The translations under genes were made by a program, and so were the position numbers. Positions 27,250 to 36,810 of a DNA stretch of 64,000 bases are shown piece by piece; the first letter of the stretch is position 1, and each line of letters begins with the position of its first letter. The stretch comes from Chaenocephalus aceratus (taxonomy: Eukaryota; Chordata; Actinopteri; Perciformes; Channichthyidae): assembly GCA_023974075.1 (NCBI GenBank), contig CM043789.1, positions 34,364,659 to 34,428,658 on the forward strand, read 5' to 3'. The notes below the pieces were generated by a model. That model did not search any database. It was given only the letters and a program-made list of their open reading frames with translations, and was not told the DNA's origin.

Positions 27250-27329
27250 GCTGTGCGTTTGTAAAATACTCTTCTCATGCTGAAGCTCAGGCCGCCATCA
27301 GTGCGCTACACGGCAGCCAGACAATGCCT
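27250..27329 (+). CDS. celf4: celf4 exon 5 (RRM2, second half)
   Basis: An 80-bp exon with acceptor CTCTCTTTAG and donor CCT|GTGAGT. It reads [20 protein letters not shown] followed by HGSQTMP. The RNP1 motif K-G-C-A-F-V-K-Y spans the junction with exon 4 and is intact. The 80-bp length equals the family exon as I recall it. No indels. Confidence 0.95.
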
Positions 27330-27986
27330 GTGAGTACATCCTAACTGTGAGCATGTAGATTTATGTGAGAGAGGTGAGTCACGTAGAGAGATGAGTCACA
27401 TAGAGCTTAATTACCGCCTTAAAGTTAAGTTAAAGGTGGGGTAGGCAAGTTTCAGAAACCGGCTCGAGATACACTTTTTGTTATATTCCATGGAATGCTC
27501 TTAACATCCCGATAGCAATGAATATCTTAAAAATCCATAAATGAATAAAAAAAATTCATCTGTAGAAGCCGAAATACTGTAAAAAGTACCATGGCCTGCC
27601 TGTCAGCCCTCCATCGGGGCACAAACTTATCTCGTGCCCTCATTGGTCATGTGCGCGTTCGTGTGTGTTGGAGGAGGGGCTCTGTAAGGAAGTGGCAGAT
27701 TTTCTCCGGTTGTGTATTTTCAAATTCGAGCGATCTCGAGCCGGTTTCTCAAACTTACCTACCCCACCTTTCAGCTATACTTTATTATTCCCAGTCAGGA
27801 AATTCGTCCTTTGCAAATGACCCATCGTAACTATTCCAAGGCAATTGGTGCCAAATTACGCCATTGCCTTGGCAGGAAAGGATGTGTGTGCAGTGCAAGC
27901 TTATGTCACGTGTGTCCATACTCACTTACATGTTCTGCGTGGTGTTTTGTGTGCATGTGTGGGCGGGTGGATGGGTTGGTGCACAG
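27330..27986 (+). other. celf4: celf4 intron 5
   Basis: A 657-bp intron, more than half of it one MITE (27430-27773). The remainder is unremarkable. Confidence 0.9.
27430..27773. mobile_element. Small MITE with TTAA-type ends (copy 1)
   Basis: A 344-bp element with long inverted repeats of about 40 bp: TTAAAGGTGGGGTAGG on the left and the inverse of CCTACCCCACCTTTCA on the right, continuing through GAAACCGGCTCGAG. A second, inverted copy at 54424-56855 has TTAA at both ends. Here the right TTAA reads TTCA, probably by mutation. A TTAA target is typical of piggyBac-like transposition, but the family assignment is an inference from the ends only. The interior has no transposase. Confidence 0.75.
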
Positions 27987-28127
27987 GGTGCGTCATCCAG
28001 TCTGGTGGTGAAGTTCGCCGACACGGATAAGGAGCGCACCATCCGCCGCATGCAGCAGATGGCCGGTCAGATGGGCATCTTCAACCCTATGGCCCTGCAG
28101 TTTGGAGCCTACGGAGCCTACGCTCAG
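27987..28127 (+). CDS. celf4: celf4 exon 6 (RRM2 end and linker start), GC donor
   Basis: A 141-bp exon in phase 0 at both ends. It reads [20 protein letters not shown], then [20 protein letters not shown] and AYGAYAQ. The first part is the C-terminal strand of RRM2 and the basic tail after it; the rest begins the hydrophobic linker. The exon ends CTCAG followed by GCAAGG, a GC-AG donor with an otherwise perfect consensus. No GT donor fits the phase. A poly-GT stretch does not precede it. No indels. Confidence 0.92.
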
Positions 28128-28978
28128 GCAAGGCGCCCCGCTAAACGTCTTCTTTATCCACAGTTATTCAAGCAATGAACCACACAGACTAGAGTGCTCA
28201 CGCCTAGCTCATTTTTGGATCTGCGAAAAGCAACAGAAAAATATGAGCTCTAAATGTTGTTTCGGGAAAAAAGGAACAAACACATTTTAAGATTTTTAAT
28301 AACTTGCTTTTATCTTGTAGTCACTGTCTTTTTTTAACTTGTACATAGAGGTGGGAAGTAGTGGAGTACAAATACTTTGTTACTGTAGTTAAGTACATTT
28401 TTCTGGTATCAGTACTTTACTCCAATAATTATTTTTATGATGACTTTTTACTTTTACTTCTTACTTTTTTAACACAAATATCTGTACTTTGCACTTCTTA
28501 CATTTTCAAAACAGGCTGGTTACTTTAGTTTTAATCTGCGTTTGGTGGCGTGATCATTATTATTCAGTCATTGCGTGCCTATTGATTTTAACACGATCCG
28601 TGTATCCATCATTTGCTGGTCTTCTCTAAAGAAGAGGGACCAATGGAAACCTTTCATGTTGCTGTTCAGCATGGAAACATCCATTAGCTAACAATGACAT
28701 TATTATTCTATTAATATAAAAGGGAGGTCAGTTTTTTTACTTGAGTACATTTCGAAGCCCATACTTCTTGAGTTTAGTCAGTACTTCTACTTTTACCAGA
28801 GTATTTTCAAACATGAGTATCTATACTTCTACTTGAGTAAAGGATGTATGTACTTTTGCAATCTCTGCTTGTATACCCCACTATTTTTAATGTTGTGTTC
28901 CTTATCTCTTAGTTTCTCGATTGTAACATTTTCTTCTCCCTACAATATTCTCCATAGCCCCTCTCCACCACTGTGCAG
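28128..28978 (+). other. celf4: celf4 intron 6 (GC-AG)
   Basis: An 851-bp intron holding a 522-bp hAT-like MITE (28346-28867). Near the 3' end are two possible acceptors, CCATAG (ending 28957) and GTGCAG (ending 28978), 21 bp apart. Confidence 0.88.
28346..28867. mobile_element. hAT-like MITE
   Basis: Flanked by near-identical 8-bp repeats CTTGTACA (28338) and CTTGTATA (28868). The left end is TAGAGGTGGGAAGTAG; read inward, the right end is CAGAGATTGCAAAAGTAC. The interior is made of AGTACTTTTACTT-like and GAGTACAAATACTT motifs, common in fish hAT MITEs. No ORF. Confidence 0.75.
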
Positions 28979-29117
28979 GTGCAGCAACAGGCAGCACTGA
29001 TGGCGTCTGTAGGTCAGCAAGGCTACCTCAGTCCGATGGCGGCCTTTGCTGCTGCCCAGATGCAGCACATGGCGACCATGAATGGCATCCCAGGAGGACC
29101 GATGACCCCGACGTCAG
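28979..29117 (+). CDS. celf4: celf4 exon 7 (linker)
   Basis: A 139-bp exon with acceptor CCACCACTGTGCAG and donor TCAG|GTAACA. It reads [20 protein letters not shown], then [20 protein letters not shown] and PMTPTS. This is the Gln/Ala/Met-rich linker that distinguishes the CELF3-6 subgroup. An upstream alternative acceptor at 28957 would add seven residues (PLSTTVQ) in frame. No indels. Confidence 0.92.
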
Positions 29118-31264
29118 GTAACAGTGGGGAAAGACCAAAGGTTAAAGGGCCGTGCACTTTAGCAAAGAAAGCATTTGCTTAAGTGAATTGATATGCAATC
29201 CATAGCCATATCTTAAACAACCCTGTGCCTCACCAAGTGACAAGCTTACGGTACTTTAGCTGTATTTGACATAGTCGCCTGCCTTATCCATCTCCAAAAT
29301 TCTAGCTGATTGCTTAACAAATACAATTTGACTTTTATGTTTTTTTTTTGTTTTTTTTTAATTTATCCAGATTGGTCCCATTGAGATCATAGATCTCTCT
29401 TTCAAGGGAGACCTGCAGCATATAGGTTCCACATGAAACATAAAACAATAAAGGACATTATACATTATATTTACAGGATACATAGTTATAGACATTTACA
29501 AGTGCCCATTGTATCAGCAAGCATTTCATTTAGCCTAGCTTTAAAAACATGCAGAGGAATGAGATTGCTCAGTTTCAATTCTGCTGAAGATTGTTCCAAG
29601 CAAGTGGAGCTGCGCACATAAAAGCTGTCTTACCTAAGACAGTCCTTGCTCTGGGCACATCTAACAAGACTACATCATGTGACCTCAGACAATAGCTGCT
29701 TGCAACTCTCTGTGTTATCAGAGAGCAGATATAATACGGGAGTTTACCCAACAAAGCTTTATAACTAAACGTGTACCAATGACTGAGCCTCCGTACAGAG
29801 AGTGATGGTAAACCTGCCTTGGTATACAGTGTACAGTGATGTGTAAGCGCTTTACAATTTGTGACAAATCTCAGCAGCATCCAATTTGCTCAGGTAATTG
29901 GCAGGTGCATTCATATAGACCAGATCACCATAGTCCAGCACAGGTCAAAAGGTCACAGTGACTAGCCTTTTCCTGGCCTCAAGCGAGAAACAGGACTTGT
30001 TCCTGAAAAAGAACCTAGCCTAACCCTCAGTTTTTTAAGCAGGTTATTGACATGAAGTTTAAAAGAGAGACAATCATCAAGCCAGATACCAAGGTATTTG
30101 TAACAGGCAACAACTTCAAGTTTTGTTCCTTGCGTAGTTACAATATCTAAAACAGGCTCTGGTGTCTTTTTAGCTTTTGAAAAGAGCATTACCTTGGTTT
30201 TATCCACATTTAAAAGAAGCTTTAATTCAGAGAGCTGAGTCTGAATAGTGTTAAAAACAGCCTGTAATTTAACAACCAGCCTCTTAATGGGGGACCTGCA
30301 CAGTACATTACGGTATCATCCGCATAAAAATGTAAAGTAGCTTCATCCACATTATCACCTACGCTGTTAATATATATGGAGAATAAAAGTGGTCCTAAAA
30401 CAGAACCTTGTGGACACCATTAGAAATGTTTAACCACTCAGAAGACAGTCCATCAAAATGAACACATTGGGACCTTTCAGAGAGGTAGTTCACAAACCAC
30501 CCCACTGCAAGGCTGGATAGGCCAATACTGAGTAGCCTCTGCTTTAAAATGCGATGATCAACGGTGTCAAATGCTTTGGAAAGGTCAATAAACAGAGCTG
30601 CACAACTCTGCTTATTATCTAAAATAGTAGTAATGTCATTTACCACTTTCATTGTCGCAGTGATGGTGCTGTGTTTCTTTCTGAAGCCTGACTGATGTTT
30701 AGACAGGATATCATTTATACAATATGTTTAAATAATACTCTGAATTTACAGCAAAACTGAATTTCTAACAAAACAAATCAGATTTATTTTCAAGGCAAAA
30801 TCTATCCTTCAAATGTTTTAGATGCCTTTAAAACAGCAATGTTATAAGTAAAGAAACAATGAGTTCCTTTAATGCCCTACTGTAGCATTTCAGAGGAAAC
30901 ATTGTACTAATATTTGTATACCAGATCCATACATGTTTCTAGGTGCATTGCAGGCATTTCACTCATCTAAAACAAATACATTATTGGCACACATAAGATA
31001 GCATCAAAGCAGTGTACATTATTAGTATACACATGTCAGTAAGATTTCGATCTAATGGCCGTTGTGTCACAGTAAAGGACACACTGGGACAAGAGAATCT
31101 GCCCTGACATTTAGTGTTGTCACCGGCCCACTGGGCCGAGCCCTCTGACATTTCCAAGAGTTACTAGGTGTCCCATCAAAGCAAAAACTTTTCTATAATG
31201 TCCTAAAAACATACCGAGGAATGCTCACTGTTTCTCTCTTTGCCTCTCCGACCCGTGGCTGCAG
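29118..31264 (+). other. celf4: celf4 intron 7
   Basis: A 2.1-kb intron occupied mainly by an antisense, 5'-truncated LINE (29361-30720). The segment 30721-31264 is AT-rich with no recognised feature. Confidence 0.9.
29361..30720 (-). mobile_element. 5'-truncated LINE, antisense to celf4 (same family as the 54.7-kb copy)
   Basis: On the minus strand the fragments include ALFIDLSKAFDTVDH (RT motif A), a broken motif-B region (ISNGV, then a shift), TKVMLFSKAKKTPEPVLDIV and LPYYICSLIT. Together they follow the order of a non-LTR reverse transcriptase C-terminal half. Frames are broken at several points and the YADD core is not in an intact frame. The + side starts with a T-rich stretch corresponding to the 3' tail. 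By eye it is close to the copy at 54.7-56.7 kb. The 5' truncation is near 30720. Confidence 0.88.
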
Positions 31265-31415
31265 GTGGCAGTACCCCTCCAGGCATCAACGCCCCCACAG
31301 TGACCAGCATCCCCCCCCATTAGTGTAAATGGTTTTACTGGCATGCCGCCCCCCCAGGCAAACGGGCAGCCTCCCGCAGAGGCTGTCTTCACCAACGGGA
31401 TACACCATTACCCTG
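31265..31415 (+). CDS. celf4: celf4 exon 8 (linker), frame broken at a C-run
   Basis: A 151-bp exon with acceptor GTGGCTGCAG and donor CCTG|GTAAGT. It begins [17 protein letters not shown], then meets a run of eight C (31311-31318). As displayed this leads straight to a TAG at 31321. If the run is two bases longer, or one shorter, the next frame continues [20 protein letters not shown] and [12 protein letters not shown], exactly as the family linker does. The expected length is a multiple of three (150 or 153). Homopolymer error is the simplest cause. Confidence 0.88.
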
Positions 31416-33289
31416 GTAAGTCCGAAAAATTCAGGGGGCATGTTTGCAAACACGCAACACGGCTCTTGGAGAAAGATAACGCTGTATAAATTATGAATAC
31501 CCTGTTTGTCATGTTAAACCATGAAGCCTAGATCCTTAGAGACACACTCTGTAGTAAACGCATTCATTGTAACGGGAAAGTGTGCATGCTGCTGGCTCAC
31601 AGGCGTGAATAGCCTTGAAGCATGTTCAGGAGGCCGAGGCCAGACGAATTTAGCCTGCAGACAGTCAGCATGTCGAGGAGATGAGTGTTTGGCAAAGGTG
31701 CTTATGGGCTGCTGGAGCCTAAGTATGCACTTGTGTCATGAGCCATGGATAGTACCTCATTGGTTTTTGTGGTGGAAAAATCTGTTTGTTTTTTCTACAC
31801 TCTTGTCTCTCCAGTGTTGCAGGAGTTGGTTTTTAGGGAGGACTCGGAGAAAAACGGATTGGGCGTGGCTCCGCGGAGTTGTTTTGGGGTTCAGGGTGGC
31901 TGCTTCCTGTCCTCTCTCTCTGAAGGTAGCGCTTCTCTCCCTCCCCCACATCCCTCACCCCTATCCTACTCCCTCATCCCCATGTGCTCAAATAAAGGTC
32001 AATACGATTGTGAGCTTGTGAAATGATCTTGGGCATGTCATATCAAAGTCTGTTCATGTCACCGTTGAAAACCTGTGAAAAATCTGCTTTTGTTTGACTG
32101 TCAAGTAAAGATTTTGAGTTGAGGTGAAAATGGAGTTTAAATTTAAAGGTGAAAACAGCATCACGCTTCCCGCACTCAGGCACCAACTAAGTGCTAGACT
32201 TGCATTCGTACTCTTGTTTTGTGTCATTTTAGTTTCACACAGTGTTTTCAGTTCTCTTGTCTTTAAATCTGTGTAACCTTGATTTCATTAGTCCACACAT
32301 TCTATTTAGAGATAAGAATCATTTTATTTACCATAACAAATATTTTTGTAATTATACCAAAACTCTCTATTCTACATGCAAAATACTTTTCAAAGGATAA
32401 TACAAGCACTGGCTTTGGAACATGATTTCACAAGCTTTGAATTGATTGACCTTTATGTGAGCCCTTAACACTTCTCCCCTTTCGTCTGGCAGTGTTTCAG
32501 TGTGTTGCCGTTAGTCCTCGGTGTGTTCAGTATCTTGGTTTTTGGTGTTAGCTGGGTAATCAGTGTGTGTACATGGTTTCCGGTGTACGTGTGTGCGTGT
32601 GTGTTTTCTCAGTGGTGTTCTTAAAGTGCATGTGTACAGATGGGTAGTTAATAAGTGTGGCGCAGCATCTGTGGTCGCTACAAGTGTTTGGTTCCCTTTT
32701 CATTTTGATATAATTAACTGTATCTCCCACATGTGTCGTGATAGCAACAGGTGCATCCAGTGTTGTGAGTGTGTGTTGTAATTGTCTTGTTTTCTGTCAG
32801 AAAATAAATATATCTTGCTCATAGGACTTGTTTATAATAGGTGACATTATGTTTTACTTGCCTGTGGTGACAGTGGAGCGATGTGTTGTTTTTTGTTCAA
32901 ACTGTGGTCTTTCAAAGTTTTACTTTTATGCTTGTCTGGGATTTATTTGTTGCTACTTTTAAAATGCTTTAGGAGGAACATAAAGTAACAGAGATTCAGA
33001 GTTCAGTTCCTCACACGCTGAAAGCAGAGTGGACGCCTCTCTGCTCGTCTCTCTAACCTTTCTGCTTTTCTTCTCCTGTCTGTTCTTCTCTCCATCGCCT
33101 CTCCCCCCCACCCTCACCCCGGTTATATATTACTTTCGCCTTCCTCCGTGCCCTCTCCTCCATCTACATTCTCCCTCCGTCTCTCCACCTCATTTCTCTC
33201 CCCCTACACACACACCTCCATCCATCCATGCCCCCCCCTTTCACCACCACCACCTCCTCCCCTTTCCTCTTCTCCTTTTCGTGGAGCAG
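31416..33289 (+). other. celf4: celf4 intron 8
   Basis: A 1.9-kb intron with no recognised repeat. The 3' end is strongly C/T-rich (33050-33280), a long polypyrimidine tract before exon 9. Confidence 0.88.
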
Positions 33290-33352
33290 CTCAAAGTCCC
33301 ACTGCAGCTGATCCTCTCCAGCAGGCTTACACAGGAGTCCAGCAATATGCAG
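33290..33352 (+). CDS. celf4: celf4 exon 9 (linker, 63 bp)
   Basis: A 63-bp exon with acceptor CGTGGAGCAG and donor GCAG|GTCTGT. It reads (A)QSPTAADPLQQAYTGVQQYA. This SPTAADPLQQAY block is the best CELF4-specific signature in the window. The length is divisible by three, so skipping would keep the frame. No indels. Confidence 0.92.
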
Positions 33353-33428
33353 GTCTGTCTGTCACTCTCACAGCCCCACTGATCTGTGTGTGTGTCTATG
33401 TGTGTGCGTGCGTGCGCGTGTGTGTCAG

Positions 33429-33512
33429 AGATAAAGTATATTCTGTCTCTGAATTTGAATTGCAATCATATCACATTAAGTGCTTCAGTCTCAATTAATT
33501 ATCTCTGTTGTG

Positions 33513-33555
<43 letters not shown>

Positions 33556-33651
33556 AGTGTATCAGAGAAAAGGATATTCTTTCTCTGAATTTCGATCATG
33601 TAACATTAGGTGCTTCAGTCTAACTACATCAATTCATTCTCTCTGTTGTGC

Positions 33652-33696
<45 letters not shown>

Positions 33697-33777
33697 TGTG
33701 TGTGTGTGTGTGGTTTGGGTGTGTGTGTTGTGTGTGTGTGTGTGTGGGGTGTGTGTGTGTGTGTGTGTGTGTGTGCG
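33429..33777 (+). repeat. Tandemly duplicated ~130-bp segment with (GT)n tracts
   Basis: A segment with TCTCTGAATTTGAATTGCAA at about 33447 and GTGCTTCAGTCT at 33480 recurs diverged at 33564-33655 (TCTCTGAATTTCGATC, GGTGCTTCAGTCT). Each copy ends in a GT tract: 33516-33548, and the larger interrupted tract 33654-33777. Both are GU in sense RNA, lying between exons 9 and 10. Confidence 0.9.
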
Positions 33778-33925
33778 TTTGCACCATGTAAACTCTATTG
33801 TCTGTTAACCTGATCGATTGCCTGCTGTGCCCCGGCATATATCACATTGTTTGTATGTATCCGAGTGTGTGTGGAATCTTGTCATGGCTGTTATCTGATC
33901 GCCCTGTGTGTGGTGTTCTCAGCAG

Positions 33926-34002
33926 CCTACCCCGCTGCATACGCCAGATCAGCCAAGCCTTCCCCCACCCTCCACCCATCATTCCTCAGCAGCAACGAGA
34001 AG
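33926..34002 (+). CDS. celf4: celf4 exon 10 (linker end), one base missing
   Basis: A 77-bp exon with acceptor TTCTCAGCAG and donor GAGAAG|GTAACA. It begins (A)AYPAAY, after which the displayed frame leaves the family. One missing G near 33943 (CGCC for CGGCC) restores GQISQAFPHPPPIIPQQQRE. With it the exon is 78 bp, divisible by three. The acceptor is a NAGNAG (CAG CAG at 33920-33925), so one extra alanine could be included by using the first AG. Confidence 0.87.
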
Positions 34003-35428
34003 GTAACACACACACGCGCACACACACACACGCACACACACACGCGGCACACCATTTCACTTCTAAATATTCATACATGCTGCAAAACATTACTCATATT
34101 TACTGTCTTAAAATCCTCCTGCCAATACGGTCCTGAATATAAACACCCACGTTTAAACAAAAAATTAATTAAAGTTCAGGCAGGGCTCACTCTGTTTTCA
34201 GGACTATATTCAGGCCTTCTGCGAAAAAGCTAAATATTTAAAGTCCTCTCACCATCACAGAGTATAGTATCAGTCATGATTGATGAGAAGAGACTTGCTT
34301 GAGTCTTTAACAGAGAAAACTTTATGATTAAATAAAACACTTAATGAAAATGAATATTCAGTGTCAGGTTATATGATAAATGATGCTCTCCCCCTGTTTG
34401 TAGAGTGACTAAGTGTACTACCTTTATTGAGGGTTTCAAACAGAGCCGTAACCTACTCATGAACTCAGTGAACTCCCGGCTTGGGATCAGCCATGTTTAG
34501 GACCTTACTGCCCTCTTGTGGAAAATAAACAAAACAATGCCAGCATCTACCAGCTGTGGCTTCCCAGAGGCTATACAAGTACAGCAGTTAGGGCTCATCT
34601 GATTCGTCTACTTTTAATATCAGGGAAATATATTGCAAGCTAGATTATCACAAACAAAAATATAAGTCTGGTATTTTTCTTTAACATTAAAACATCCTTA
34701 GCTAAGAGAGTTTCATTCTCAAAACGTCAGGTAGTCAGGCAATAAGCAACGTCCTGGTGGCACCATCTCTCACAAACCGCAGGTACATGCGTTAGTCCTG
34801 CTGGGTTCTTGCATATCCATCCATGGAAGCAAGTGTTAGAAAAAGTATTCATTAATAGAAGACAACAAATACTTTGTGTGGGAGTTGGCATGTTGCAAGA
34901 TTGAGAAGAGACCCAGCTTCATAAGGAAATGAAACACAATTTCTAAATCCCATGTGACACCTTTGAAGTATTTGTCTACAGTTAAAGACATTTCGTTGTG
35001 TCATCACTGAGGAGCTACAGTACGACTACAAAGTCTTTCAGCATTTTTGCATGAAAAACTAAGGTTTAATTATTGTCAAATGGTTAATGAATCATTTACT
35101 GTCAGTTGACTAATTGGTTGGTTTTTGGTTTGATTACATGTTGACAACTACTTTCATATCAGTGGCAAGAACTGTAACTAAAATACAGAAGTTTTGGGAA
35201 ATCACAAAAGCGGTTCTAGCTCGCGTCGAATGGTTTATGTCAGACCAAAAAAGCACATCTTGAAATTGATTGACTATTTTCAACAAAGTGTATGCCAGGT
35301 TTCCTCCTGCGGCTTTCCACATGCTTCTCTCCTCTCCATGTCTCTCTCTCTGACAGTTGCCCCTTATCTCCTTTTCTTCCTCCCACATTTTGTCCTCTCC
35401 CCTTCTCTCTCTCTGTTTATATATGCAG
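34003..35428 (+). other. celf4: celf4 intron 10
   Basis: A 1.4-kb intron. A (CA)n-rich tract (34006-34046) starts three bases after the donor site. The rest has no recognised feature; the 3' end is pyrimidine-rich (35330-35420). Confidence 0.88.
34006..34046 (+). repeat. (CA)n tract immediately after exon 10 donor
   Basis: About 41 bases of ACACAC with CGC interruptions. Intronic CA repeats next to donors are known binding sites of hnRNP L. This tract is also complementary to the (GT)n tract upstream of exon 10. Confidence 0.93.
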
Positions 35429-35573
35429 GACCAGAGGGTTGCAACCTGTTCATCTACCACCTCCCTCAGGAGTTTGGGGATGGAGAGCTGATGCAGATGT
35501 TCCTGGCCTTTCGGTAATGTCATCTCCTCCAAAGATGTTTGTGGATCGGGCGACAAACCAAAGTAAATGCTTG
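35429..35573 (+). CDS. celf4: celf4 exon 11 (RRM3, first half), several indels
   Basis: A 145-bp exon with acceptor TATATGCAG and donor TTG|GTGGGT. It reads (G)[19 protein letters not shown] then LMQMFLAF, containing RNP2 (LFIYHL). After that an extra C (35512) causes an in-frame TAA. An extra A (35535) and a missing T (35571) follow; correcting them yields [19 protein letters not shown]. The family exon is 144 bp as I recall it. Gly for Ala in FGDGEL and Ala for Pro in FLAFG are substitutions in a normally near-invariant domain. Confidence 0.88.
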
Positions 35574-36602
35574 GTGGGTTAAAAATGAACAAACCCAAAT
35601 AGATAATTGGTTATTTATTACTGATTATTCTTTTTACTAATCACCTTTCTTTACCGCAGTCACACCCCCTCCCTAACCTCGCAACACCCCTCCCTTTGAA
35701 CAGAAAATGAAAACAAAACAGTGGAGAATTTCTCTACAGTTGTGCAGAAGCTGGGTGTTAGGCTAGTTTATATATCATTAAAGCTGCTTTATTTTGAAGA
35801 CTTATTTCTTACATTGATAATTATTTTAGTAATATACACTATAACACATCAATATTCAAACTTATTTTTGATAGAAGTGAGCTGTGTTTTTAAAGCCTTA
35901 TTTGCATAGCATTGTGCTCTCAGTCTCTAATTTACTGTAAGCAACAGCAACGCGTGCTAAGAATATAACAGTCGCTCGAGCATGCAATGACAGAGAGAGT
36001 GCTGTCTCACTTTGTGCCACTGACAGCACAATTTAGTCCAACGTATAATTATGAGGCAAATTATAAATGGCTGGTGGAGAATATTTAATGGAGAGTCCGT
36101 CAGGTGCAACCTATTTGCAAAGTAGCTTTTGCTCATTAATACAACATTAATGTTGTATTATTCATGTTGCAATTTTTGAGATGCAGGCTTTCATTTGTGA
36201 TTTGATGCTTTCTCACCTTTCAAGTGGGGAGTTAAAAGCGAAACTCAGAAAAATAGCACAACCACGTTGATGTTGTTGGTTTTATATCCCATCACCAAGT
36301 TCATATCGTGATTTTGTTGCATGTTGTTGTAATTGTGAACCATTGTTGTTGTCATACTAAAGTAATGCTTATAAAGCGCTGTCTAATGTAGCTAAAGTAG
36401 TTTGTGTAAGTAATTGTGCTTTTTTAACTGTTAATAGATTCAATGATTTATTTTTTATTGTGAATTTCTACATTACTAGATGTGTTTCATCTTATAGAAC
36501 CCATCTTCATTATTCCTTACTTTGTAACCCGGACTGTCCTTGCCTCTTCATCTAACCGCGTCCTCTTCCTTCTCTCTCTCTCTCCCCCGTCTTTTCCCCC
36601 AG
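35574..36602 (+). other. celf4: celf4 intron 11
   Basis: A 1.0-kb AT-rich intron with no recognised repeat and a strong pyrimidine tract (36545-36600). Confidence 0.88.
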
Positions 36603-36732
36603 GGTTTTGTCAGCTTCGACAACCCAGGCAGTGCCCAAGCTGCCATCCAATCAATGAACGGCTTCCAGATCGGCATGAAAAAGACTCAAGGTGCAGCTGA
36701 AGAGGCCGAAGGACGCCAACCGCCCCTACTAG
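36603..36732 (+). CDS. celf4: celf4 exon 12 (RRM3, second half, stop)
   Basis: The acceptor is CTTTTCCCCCAG. The exon reads [20 protein letters not shown] then FQIGMK. An extra A (AAAAA at 36678-36682) shifts the frame; without it the end is [16 protein letters not shown] and TAG (36730-36732), the canonical CELF C-terminus. A further extra G at the exon start seems to offset the missing T at the end of exon 11. RNP1 (GFVSF) is intact. Gly for Ala in NPGSAQ and Ser for Ala in IQSMNG are differences from the usual sequence. Confidence 0.9.
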
Positions 36733-36799
36733 CCCCCCGCCCCAGCCAGCCGCCACCCCCCTGGCGGCCGGGGCAGCAGTCGCACACAGGGAAAGACAG
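36733..36799 (+). other. celf4: celf4 3'UTR, first part, with probable 3'UTR donor
   Basis: A GC-rich 67-nt stretch after the stop ends at AAAGACAG|GTCAGG, a good donor. A matching acceptor is TGTGTTTTCAG ending at 40021. If spliced, the exon junction lies 67 nt beyond the stop codon. It is inferred from splice-site shape and from the repeat-filled sequence between; it is not proven. Confidence 0.5.
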
Positions 36800-36810
36800 G
36801 TCAGGCTCTC

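Noticed and set aside
31521..32021. 166-aa frame on the + strand after celf4 exon 8
   Set aside because: It is within intron 8, has no relation to CELF and overlaps other random frames; no coding signature seen.
35134..35598. 154-aa minus-strand frame
   Set aside because: It is antisense to celf4 exon 11 and its flanks, a shadow of the real exon.
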